NCBI RefSeq assembly: GCF_023101765.2
Contig: NC_064242.1
Location: 10,218,327 to 10,282,326, forward strand
Origin: Spodoptera frugiperda
Taxonomy: Eukaryota > Arthropoda > Insecta > Lepidoptera > Noctuidae
Direction of reading: 5' to 3'
DNA: 64,000 nucleotides
The notes under the pieces were generated by a model. That model was not told the DNA's origin, ran no database searches, and saw nothing but the letters and a program-made list of their open reading frames with translations. A program made the position numbers and the translations under genes. Every line of letters starts with the position of its first letter. Position 1 is the stretch's first letter. Below are positions 38,716 through 54,649 of this stretch, piece after piece.

Positions 38716-41700
38716 ACCTAATAGGAACGTACTAACTCCAAAACAAGCCAATTTTTATTGTTTAGTCACCGCAGTGATTAGTAATTATAGTTAACAAAAT
38801 TGGTAAAACAAATCTACTCTCCAACCGTACATTCAATTTCAGTAACCAGCCTTCGATATAAGCTAATAAGTAAGTGTAATTTTCTATTTGGCATTTGTAC
38901 GTTCACGATACGTCACCGGCAGGGTAGGGGAGGGATTACAGAAGCCGACTCCTAAGCCTTACAAACGTTGCTCTAAATCGGTGTTATTTAGCAACGCGCC
39001 GCCGAGCCTCCCTAATTAAGCAGTACCCTAACTTTTCTTGACATCGCTACTGAGGCATACGTGTCGGTTCTAAGCAGCCAGATTGTTTGGACAGACGAGA
39101 GACAGAAACGGATTTAGAAGGATTTGCAAGGAAATCTATTTATAGTGCTGGCGATAATTTGTAGTTCGATCTATTAAATCTTCTTTGGTAGCTATTTAAA
39201 ACTCTTTGTGGGTTGGTTCGTTAATAAAGATATTATTTTTAGATATTCAAATGGGCGTCTATGCATAGAGCCATCTTTATACCGTGACTTTCTCATTACT
39301 TTTCTCATTCCTGCCATCGCTTCTCTCTTTCTCTTTGTCACAGTCGTATAGATGCTCTTTTGCGTCTTCACTTAATACCCCAAAAGCGTTCCCAGAACCA
39401 TCACAATTACTTTAGACTTAAACATCTGTGCAACAAGCGCAAAATTCCAATGAATTTATTTGAGCGTGAAACTATTGTGCATACAAAGAAAATTCATCTT
39501 TATGAATGCTAGTAACCTCTCCACTCTACATATTGACCGGCAACCTTTGGGTAAACGAGAATTCATGGACACAATCACGTAAAAAGTCGAACAATCGATA
39601 CGTGACTGGTCAAATAGTTTCTATTGAGTGCGTTGCTAAATTTTTATTAGGGAGAGTTGTGCCTCGTTGATACAAAAACCTATATCTGGGCCCTCTCGCC
39701 CCGAGGGCGCGCTTAACCTATTTTCATTTCGTTCGTGTTTTTATTCCCTCAAAGCGATGCGGGGTCTATGCGGGCCCGCTGTGGTTTTCAATTTACTAGC
39801 TTTAAACTCTGTGAAGTTTCTTCTACTTACGTGGTTCGAAACAATTACTGCAGCGGTTTTTGTTTGTTTAATTAGTTTCGACGCGAAATTGTCGGATGTG
39901 AGACGTTCCTTGAGAACCTAAAGTCAGGAGATTCGTTTTTATTCCCTCCGCTGTTTCACCGTCGTCACGATGAACGGACAAATAAAGCGAAGATTTTATG
40001 GACGCCGAGACTACACGAACTATCAACTCAAAGGAGACTTGATTTTCATTCTATTTCAGTTACCTATCGTAGAGTGAGAAGCTTTTTGTAATTTCGAATA
40101 GTTTCAAATGAAACCAATGAGCACAGCATTCGTTGATCTATTGAAAAGTTTCACCTAAAACATCTGACAACAAGCAATTGGGTAGGACTTTTCAACACAA
40201 TATAATATCCCAAAATAATCATTCATTAATTTGACGATATACTTGTTCTCTATTTTTTTTTCTTTTTGATGAGGTCATAAGTAACGATCTCCTACAAAAT
40301 TTATAGTAACATATCGTTTTCGACATTCAGATAAAAGTATTGAATTTGACTAGTTGGAAACTATCGTATTGCCGATGAAACCGACTACATATCGGTCTAT
40401 TCACGATGCAAATAACACGATCGATCACATGAATACCAACAAGAACACTAATACAAGTTGGTAATCTCTATCGAGCATCTATTATCCGATGGTAAACACA
40501 AAGCTAGGTTAGGTACAGCCTCAATAGGTCCGAATCAAGTCTATGTTTGTAGAGCTCTCGTAGGGGCCTGAGCCTACATCGAGTATTACTATTTCAATAA
40601 GTAATTGTATTACAATTACGAATGTTCGCCTAAATGATGTCTCGTTTATTCAGCCAGACAGGTACTAGATTGAGGTTTGTTGATTCACTTCTCGTCAAAT
40701 CAAATCTGTCTATTAGATTTGTACAGTCGTAAATGTTCCCTTTTAGATAAATTGTTCTAGTTACATCGGTATGCCATTGAACTTTAGACAGAGTGGGTGT
40801 TTCAGTTTCTTAAGCCTTAATTTCACCAAAAGAAACAAAAAATTGAAAGCCTAATTTTTTTTACAAAAGACAATTATAACAGAAAACTAAACAATGGCCG
40901 CCCATAATTCTAATTACGTCAAAGGCGGGCTACCCACAAAATACAATACCGGGCACAAAATTACGAAACCGCATTATCACCAAATTTTTCATTACTCAAA
41001 GCAATTCCACGGAGGGACGCTCGAGTAACTCAATAACAGACGACAAAAGGCATCTGAGTATAAAATTCGCCAATTATATTCAACCCACTCACGAAAACAC
41101 CAATATTCGGAACGGATCACAATTAAATACCCTCCCAACCAATTCTTCAAAGTAAAGGGATGATTTTAATTTAAATCTAGCCCTCCTTTAAAGCGATCCA
41201 TATCTGGTCGCCGTTATTAGCACATTCTGTTGAAGCGATGTCCTCCCAGAGACCGCTTTTGAGAACCACATTAACGATTTGTCCTTTTGCAGCATAATCG
41301 TATTCAGTTTTGCGAGGGCAAAGGGACTCACGTAAATCAAAGAGTGGGGAATGAGCACAGTTGCCCTGGCTACAGGAATTTCGCTCGGCCGATTACCAAC
41401 GGCTGCCCTGTTAGAAATTGAATCAAACGGAACGCTGCTTTCGAAATTTAAAGGAACTAGCAAGCAGAATGATATCTATTGTTGGTTAAATCCCTTTATG
41501 GGCACATGCGTAATCGGTTTATGCGATGAAAGCGGACCACGCAATGAACCGTAAAAAAATTTCATCACGTTTAAATTTGACTTGATTCAAAACAGTAGCT
41601 AGGTATACCAGGAACCGTAACATTTGCCTCAACAAAAACACAAAAGATCACTCGTAATATTTCATTGACATATTATTCATAACAAAACAAGCGTCACGTC

Positions 41701-43233
41701 CCACGTTCCGCGTCCCACCCTCCCTGCGACGAGCAACAACACCTCTACATGCTAAACAACACCAAAGGTCAGAATTTGGCGGGCAAATACAATTGGAAAA
41801 ACAAACAATTCGCTCGGGAAACATTCTAAAGCACTTTAACGTTATTATCCCAAGACATCAAGTCACATTAAATTCTTTATTCATTTTATTTTTGCGGGGT
41901 CACGGGCTCGCGGCCGGAATTCCTGCAATGTCTTTGATCTAAGTCAGACGAGAGAAAAAAAACATGAACGAAAATGCACTTCAACTGTCTTCATAAAGGG
42001 GGGAAAATATAATTTATTCACGAGATAATTTTCTCCTCCCTTTTAAGGATAGACGTCGTTTGAAGTGGGGTGGGCACGAATGAATGTTTGCACTGAGCCG
42101 GGCTTAGGCTGCACTATGCTCTCTCGGGGAGACTTTGTCTTCTATGCTTGTGTTCACGGCTATTTTTTATGTATTGCCATTTCAATATTCAGCATCGTAA
42201 AACAGCGGTGGTGTCCGGACATTTTGTTGTAATTGCGCTGCGTAAACGCTGGAGGGGAGCTCTTGTTCAGTTGTAAAATTTTATTCTTTCAAATAGCAGG
42301 TTTGATGGCCTTTGTAATTATTTTCAATGTAACAATGTAAACAATATTTCAAAATTTTATTTTTGAGTTTTCGTTCGTTTTATAAAAAGCTTAGAAAAAA
42401 AAATTAAAAAACCAAAGCTAGGTAGTAGATAGGTAGGTATATAGGTAGGACCTGACAATAGGATTTCAGTTTTACAAGACCTGAAATTATTAAGAACTTC
42501 GAAATTTGATAGGTACCTACAAAGGCAATAACTCCATAATTCTACAACTGGAAACTATCCCCCATACTCCATCCCATTAATCACAAAGTCCGTAACCAAC
42601 TTAGAATAGAATAACTCATTCAATTTACAAACCCACAACAAACGTACCATTCTCCTTTCAATAATTAACCGTAGTACTCACGGTTACACATAAACCTATA
42701 CAAAACCAGTATAAACTGACCGTTTAATCAGCTGAAAAATCATACAATGCGAGGCCACGATAAACTGGTTTTGTATAACTCAATATGTACTTCACCGTTC
42801 AAGTCAGCTCATCGAGAACTGAAGTACTATCGGGTAATTAAAGACTGCTCTCGACCGATTAATTAATCAAGATACGAATAAGACGTTTATTCATATCGAC
42901 GTATATTTATAGGTATCTCGTCCCAACTAATTGATTTACGCAAATTAGTACCTAAGAGATTACCCAATAGGTCTATTATTGTTCGCTTCATCGATCGTGG
43001 AGTCGTTTTTACTAAGGACGTATAGTACCTACATACGACGTATTTAGATTTTCTACTATTTTCTTTAACAGTAACTGTTCTTATTATTTATTTTTTTATA
43101 TGTAAAGTTAATGAATAATAATATGAATGCAAGGTTAAGGTAGAAGTTAAGCGGTAGACTGTTGCACAACTTGATCAATTCCACAAAGATGCATGTAATG
43201 GTTTTTCGAATTCTTCCTAACTAACGTAACGTC
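38716..43233. other. Repeat-poor gene-free stretch
   Basis: No gene and few recognised repeats. Frames at 39667-39921 (+) and 41188-41554 (both strands) lack support. Patches near 40890-40990 (with CATAATTCTAATTACG) and 41880-41960 (with CTTTGATCTAAG) look like possible regulatory DNA. A 14-bp inverted pair (TATACAAAACCAGT) lies at 42697-42710 and 42764-42777. Confidence 0.4.
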
Positions 43234-43490
43234 ACGCCTTTTATCCCCGAAAGGATAGGCAGAAATAGCACTTGCACATCACGGCACTTAATGCCACTGT
43301 ACAATGTACATCAACTTTTCACCATTTGTGTTGTTAGTCCCATGTAATAGAGGGTGAGCCTATTGCCATATACTGGGCACAATTCCAGACTCCGTGTTAC
43401 TACTGAGAATTTTTTCGAAACACCAAATCAAACTCCAAACTTCTTGTCTGGCAAATAGCACATTCGACCAACGAAGCAGACACTTAACTA
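43234..43490 (-). repeat. tRNA-derived SINE family D
   Basis: Body blocks match the copies at 24165 and 38410. Toward higher coordinates a decayed tRNA head is seen (TTGTCTGGCAAATAGCACA, TTCGACCAACGAAGCAGAC). Confidence 0.75.
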
Positions 43491-43727
43491 CTTAAGTAAA
43501 AAGCAATTCAATGTGTATGGTCAAAGGGTTTATTTCAAAAATATAAGCTGAGTAACACTCTCTGTATAAAAGCAACATTCATTACACTCTGTGATTCTTG
43601 GAAACAAATTCTGTGCTGACAATATAGAATATAATATACTCTTACTTTTCTTATATTTCATTTCTTTGCATATAAAATTAACTCTGCAATAAAATGTTCT
43701 ATTCACCATCAGATTACAAGTTATCAT

Positions 43728-43794
43728 AAACTATCAAATTCTCTATCGAATTTGAACTTTGTTACAAAGCCAGAAAGTTTAAATTTGATAGTTT
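43728..43794. repeat. Short stem-loop
   Basis: AAACTATCAAATT at 43728-43740 is exactly complemented by AATTTGATAGTTT at 43782-43794. It lies just before the next MITE. Confidence 0.5.
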
Positions 43795-43821
43795 CGGATA
43801 GCTTGGTTTGCTGTATCTCTA

Positions 43822-44024
43822 CCATGAGTTTGAAGCAATAGTATTTGTTGATAGGTGGCGACCTATACAAAAAATACGTCGTCGTTAGCGAACGACGACG
43901 TAAATTTTTTGTATGGCAAATTTACAACGCCTCTATAGGTCACCTGTGAAACTAACATTTGCCAAACAAAAATTTACGTCATCGCTAGCGACTATCGACA
44001 AATACTATTGCTTCAAACTCATGG
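43822..44024. mobile_element. Tc1/mariner-type foldback MITE with TA duplication
   Basis: Arms of about 33 bp (CCATGAGTTTGAAGCAATAG onward) match with one mismatch and are bounded by TA at 43820-43821 and 44025-44026. Inside, 43865-43914 forms a second strong hairpin around ACGTCGTCGTTAGCGAACGA. No open frame. Confidence 0.75.
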
Positions 44025-44260
44025 TAAAGGTACTGTTCACCTATAACAAACTATATTGTGTGTTCCATAACGTAAATTAAACAATATAATGTGTGAACAT
44101 ACTATTTCATCATTAATAAGTTAAAGCTGTTCATTTTCCGATGATTAGCTACACATAAACGTAAGCATATTTCCTATTTGTTAAAAACATTTTTATTCAC
44201 TTTTATTATTTATGCCCATTTGTCATTTTCATAAGTAGAGTGAATTTCAGAATAGATACA

Positions 44261-44413
44261 GTACCCTTAGTATGACTTTGCTTTACTTCAACGAGATCGA
44301 AACGAGAGTGCGTTCGGCGCTCTGATTGGTTGGTTCATTCGCGCCAGCCAATCAGAACGCTGAACACGCGTTTCGTTTTAGTTTAACATAAAGCAAATTC
44401 GTACAAAGAGTAC
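44261..44413. mobile_element. Palindromic CCAAT-box MITE (family E), copy 2
   Basis: Ends GTACCCTTAGTATGAC and TACAAAGAGTAC. The centre is CGGCGCTCTGATTGG then CCAATCAGAACGCTGAAC. No open frame. Confidence 0.8.
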
Positions 44414-44949
44414 AGATTGAGACCCCAAAAGCACACATATATTATGTAATGTTAACGTATACAACTACTTCGTCGTGGAAATGTGCTTAAGAATTATACA
44501 TTATGTTATTTTAAATTAAACTCACGTATTCGTTAGGTGTCCAGCACTTAACAAACATGTCATAAAAAACATACATATTATATAAAAACACAAACCCTAA
44601 CTTTTTAAACATCAATCAACATTCTTAACGAAACAAGGTTTTAAACAAAAAAACTTCATACAATAATTATCGTCACAAAATGAACAGACTATTCCAAATT
44701 CAAATGCCAATTATTATTATTATTCTAAAATCTATTTCGGAACATTCTACTCTATTACTATTTGGCACAATTTAGTACCCTGATATTATAACACCTATAT
44801 ACTTATATAGATTTACTATAACAATAATAAGATTGCCAGAAATGCAATAATATAATAATAATAATGCGATCAACAAACGTTACTTCTTGTATTATAACTC
44901 TTGTAGGATATATTAATTTTTAATTTTATTTCAAGTTGTTTATAATATC

Positions 44950-45045
44950 ATACTATCTCTGTCTTTTATAAAGAATTTGTAGAGACAGAACTATTCTTGA
45001 GAGCGTCTTAAAATTAAGTGGCGTTGGGTATTTGAACGTAACTCA
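44950..45045 (+). repeat. Repeat family M, copy 2
   Basis: TCTCTGTCTTTTATAAAGAA, TTTGTAGAGACAGAACTATT and CTTGAGAGCGTCTTAAAATT, then a TATTTGA block. It is nearly identical to the copy at 50475. Confidence 0.6.
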
Positions 45046-45433
45046 CGTAACTGGTTGACAAGGTAAATCGAGCAGTTTCAAGCCACGCTCGGGACTCATA
45101 ATCATGAGTAACATTGCGCGACACATGTCGTGTAGTCAAGAGCCAAAATGTTTCTTTGATCAATATACCTATCTCACTCACACGTTTTGCTGATAAACGT
45201 GTAAGACAGAGATATCAATATGTATTTATCGTTAGGCCTACATAGTAGAAGTAACGTTTATTGGCCGCTTAAGTGCCACATATAATTTACTTATAACAAT
45301 TTCGTTTAGCAATAATTATGCTATAGTAATATTAATAATTTGGTGTTAAATATTAAGTTAAAAACTTTAACATGCTACTCATTAATGTACGAGAAACCAA
45401 ACTTTTTGGGTGTAGCCAAGAGCGTACAAGCCT

Positions 45434-45594
45434 GTACCTTTAGTAATGTTAGTTAACTTTACGTTGAACGAAAACGAAACGAGTGCACGTTCGGCGCTCT
45501 GATTGGCCAGTGCGAATGAATAAACCCATCAGAGCGCCTAACACGGTCGTGTTTCGATTTCGTTAAACATAAAACAAACTTGTAGTAGGGGTAC
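45434..45594. mobile_element. Palindromic CCAAT-box MITE (family E), copy 3
   Basis: Ends GTACCTTTAGTA and TAGTAGGGGTAC. The centre is CGGCGCTCTGATTGGCC then CATCAGAGCGCCTAACAC; one CCAAT word is lost (CCCAT). Confidence 0.8.
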
Positions 45595-45599
45595 TGAAT

Positions 45600-46150
45600 A
45601 TTGTTAAGTTTTTATCTCAATCACACACATTCTGCACATTTGACAGAAATAGGGTAACAGCTCTGGTATCCCTGATCCTTTAAAATTGCGATATCCAACC
45701 ACTTATACGAGGAGGTCATAAGCTGTTATTGATGATGTTATAAAGTTTGGTCCTGTTGCAAAATATGCTTTAAAACAATTACACTTAGAGCTCATTATCG
45801 TCCAACTATAGTAACCCAATGCATGCTATAAATATTTCAATTAAAACATCTAGATTTCTTAACTAGTAACACTATCGTTCTATTCCTTCCCAGGTGTTTT
45901 CATACTACATTCGCTACCAACAGTAATAGCCTACAAAAATTGTGCATCGTTGCAATAATTTGACACGAGAACAATATTATTAGATATCTATTAATAATAG
46001 TAATATTCTTTATTATAATTATATATCGTTAGGCCGACTCTCCGAGGCTTTACGTTACAAAATTCGATTACTTGCTCCATTGCCGCTTTTTGGGCCCTTT
46101 ATCATTCAATACCTATATAATATTTTCGTTGAAGAATACTTAAACTCTTT
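45600..46150. other. Gene-free stretch in the MITE nest
   Basis: AT-rich; nothing recognised beyond short AT inverted repeats near 45975-46020. Confidence 0.45.
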
Positions 46151-46151
46151 T

Positions 46152-46271
46152 TGCCGTACTCGGAGTTATTTAACAGTTACTTATGTAACACAGTCCTTAG
46201 CAATTGTTCTCTCAACAAATTCGTTACTAAGGAACAGTTTAAGTAATCATCAAACATCTCTGAGAACGGCA
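46152..46271. mobile_element. Small MITE family F, copy 1
   Basis: Arms TGCCGTACTCGGAG...TTACTTA and the imperfect complement TAAGTAATCA...CTCTGAGAACGGCA. The interior shares TAGCAATTGTT and TTCGTTACTAA with copy 2. About 120 bp, noncoding. Confidence 0.6.
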
Positions 46272-46967
46272 GTTACTATTTCTTCTTAAGCTAAAACATA
46301 GATAGTTTCAATACTTTAGTCATACGAATAAATGTCAATAAGCTACACCAATTTAAATCTTATACCAGCTACACAAAGTTGTATTTCGCCAAACATTACA
46401 CATTCCTTTCCTTTGTTTCGTTATATAGCATTACCGCCAAGTGCTAGTTATAATTACGTATAGTGACATATACATATAACTATATATGTACTTTATACTA
46501 TATATAAGTATACTCTGATTAGTGCCGTTAGGGAATGTCATATTAAAAATATATTGCTCTTAAAATTTGAAATGCATTTACGCTACACATATCGCTCTTA
46601 ACACCTTTGAAATAAAGTACAATATGGAACAGCTGGAAAAGTATCTTCGCTATCAAGTAGAGCATGTACTAAATTGTGCTAGAACAAAAGCTATGTACAT
46701 GAATCACACATTATTGGAAGTATCAATTCATTTAATAGTATATTTTATTAATAACAGTAATTATTATTATTACTACTAGTAACATCTATTTATCTACTAA
46801 CGAGTTGAATAGAAATATTTTAATGCCAACACGAATATTTTCATAAATCATCTGTCATGAGAATACTTTAAGGTTAATCCTACCTGTGTAATGTGTAATA
46901 AACCCAAACAACATAACTATCAAATAGTTAATTTACCATCATATCTGTCCATTACTATACATCTTAT
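46272..46967. other. Gene-free stretch between family F copies
   Basis: AT-rich with a TTATTATTATTACTACTAGT run near 46759. A 70-codon frame is unsupported. Confidence 0.45.
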
Positions 46968-47088
46968 CGCCGTACTCAGTCATTTAATGATTACTTAACT
47001 CAATTAGCAATTGTTTTCGATACTATTGTATTACATTTCGTTACTAATGAAGGGTTTAAGTAATCATTAAATGTCTCCGAGTACGTTA
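46968..47088. mobile_element. Small MITE family F, copy 2
   Basis: GCCGTACTCAGTCATTTAAT, GATTACTTA and TAGCAATTGTT, then TTTCGTTACTAATGAAGGGT and TAAGTAATCATTAAATGTCT and CCGAGTACGTTA. The inner arms are exact complements. Confidence 0.65.
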
Positions 47089-47219
47089 GTTAGACCAATA
47101 CACTACAGAATCAACTCAATATACAAGAAAACGACATTCTTAGTGAACAAAGCAACGAATATAAGACTGAATACAAGCATTGCCCCGAACCATATTCTTG
47201 ATTCGTTATTCTTATTATG

Positions 47220-47225
47220 TTTATT
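47220..47225 (-). terminator. Candidate poly(A) signal of SMYD5
   Basis: The minus strand reads AATAAA about 80 nt past the SMYD5 stop. It is the first canonical hexamer after the stop. Cleavage would fall roughly 10-30 nt lower in coordinate. Confidence 0.5.
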
Positions 47226-47303
47226 ACCGTTTTGGTAATACCTGGACCTCTTGCACTTATTGCATCATAAGCCGAGCAAGCAAAAGGCCAGTAGGTTGGA
47301 ACA

Positions 47304-53386
<6,083 letters not shown>

Positions 53387-53854
53387 TTTAACAACTTATG
53401 CTACCTTTGGAAAAGTTAAATAAGAGGAACTATTCTGTTATTCAGGAAAATAAACAATAGAAATTGGCAAAATTGCGATACCAATATGCATTAGCGGAAG
53501 ATTGAAAGGTTATGTATGTACGTACTGTCAAAACGATTTCCTGTTTATGCTTGGAGTTGCAAGTCTAAAAAATAATTTATACGTTTGGATACACTTTCAT
53601 TTCTCTTAATGTTTTTTGTGCTCACTAGATGGCATTACTGAGACGGCGAAAGATCCTGTTAACAACAGTTAGAATACGTTATCTTACTGATCTCATAAAA
53701 TAAATGCATGAGCCACGTTCTGACGGGGTATCGAAAACTTGTTTAAGTTAAAAAATCATTTGCAACCAGCGAAATTAAAAAGTTTTTCAAAATTAAAATA
53801 AACTCAACTTTTGCACTTTTAACATTGTAATGGATTGTAATCAGTGATTACTAA

Positions 53855-53897
53855 TGACTGCATACTGCGTGATTACTAATCACGCAGTATGCAGTCA
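53855..53897. repeat. 43-nt near-perfect palindrome upstream of SMYD5
   Basis: TGACTGCATACTGCGTGATT plus A is followed by a single C and then the exact 21-nt reverse complement. It lies 470 nt upstream of the SMYD5 ATG. Confidence 0.85.
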
Positions 53898-54139
53898 TAG
53901 TCAGCTTTCAGCCCCTCTCCTGAATTGATATTTAATTCTTAGCAGGTATAAGGTAGTAAAACTAAAATAACATTATAAATTATTTAATTCTTTGACATTG
54001 TATAACCTACGCGGAATACCTTAACATTGAGTAAGTAAGGAATGTAACCACAAAATGTACTTTTCATATATATCTATAGGAACGAATAGTCTCTATAGTA
54101 ATGTATGTTTCAGTATTTAAATTCTTACCATATTAATAT

Positions 54140-54145
54140 TTTATT
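54140..54145 (-). terminator. Candidate poly(A) signal of the SLC22 gene
   Basis: The minus strand reads AATAAA about 300 nt past the stop. I saw no canonical hexamer between the stop and this point. If used, the family E MITE at 54180-54325 lies inside the 3' UTR. Confidence 0.35.
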
Positions 54146-54179
54146 GAGTAAATTAATCTAGGTACATGAACTATATCAC

Positions 54180-54325
54180 TACCCTTAGTACAATTTTGGT
54201 TTACGTTGAACGAAAACGCAACGAGAACACATTCGGGGCTCTGATTGGCCGGCGCAATTGAATCAACCAATCAGAGCGCCGAACACGTTCTCGTTCAACA
54301 TAAAGCAAACTCGTACTAAAGGTAC
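54180..54325. mobile_element. Palindromic CCAAT-box MITE (family E), copy 4, just past the SLC22 stop
   Basis: Ends TACCCTTAGTAC and GTACTAAAGGTAC. The centre is GGGGCTCTGATTGGCCGG then CCAATCAGAGCGCCGAACAC. It lies 121-266 nt downstream of the transporter stop and may be transcribed as 3' UTR. Confidence 0.8.
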
Positions 54326-54445
54326 AAATCATTTACAATCATCATCTATATTCTACATTATCATTATCACACTAAACATACATACTTAGGCACTATAATA
54401 CCGTTGTCATTTTGTCACAATTTAAATAACATACATAAATTATGT

Positions 54446-54649
54446 CTATAATTTCGTACATATAGTGTTTGGCCCCGTCGCTGTTTCCACGTTGTCTTCT
54501 TTGAATTGTGAAGTTTTGTAGGAATCGACTTGGGCGATTGTGTCAAACATAGGCAAGTTTTTGGTTTCTGGCGTGAAGGTTAACAGGAGCGCAGCCATCA
54601 CAGCGCATGATGAAAACAAAAACGATGGAAGCGCTGGTATTTCAGTTAT
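54446..54649 (-). CDS. SLC22 exon 7 (TM12, C-terminus, stop)
   Basis: Acceptor AAATTACAG, phase 0. It encodes ITEIPALPSFLF and TM12, then PETKNLPMFDTI and a hydrophilic tail ending CTKL before the TAG at 54446-54448. Confidence 0.92.
   Translation of the reverse strand: MTEIPALPSFLFSSCAVMAALLLTFTPETKNLPMFDTIAQVDSYKTSQFKEDNVETATGPNTICTKL

Noticed and set aside
41188..41554. Overlapping 91-codon (-) and 67-codon (+) frames
   Set aside because: No domain or splice support; the composition does not differ from nearby noncoding DNA.
42697..42777. 14-bp inverted pair TATACAAAACCAGT
   Set aside because: Too short, single, no target duplication; noted only as part of the gene-free stretch.
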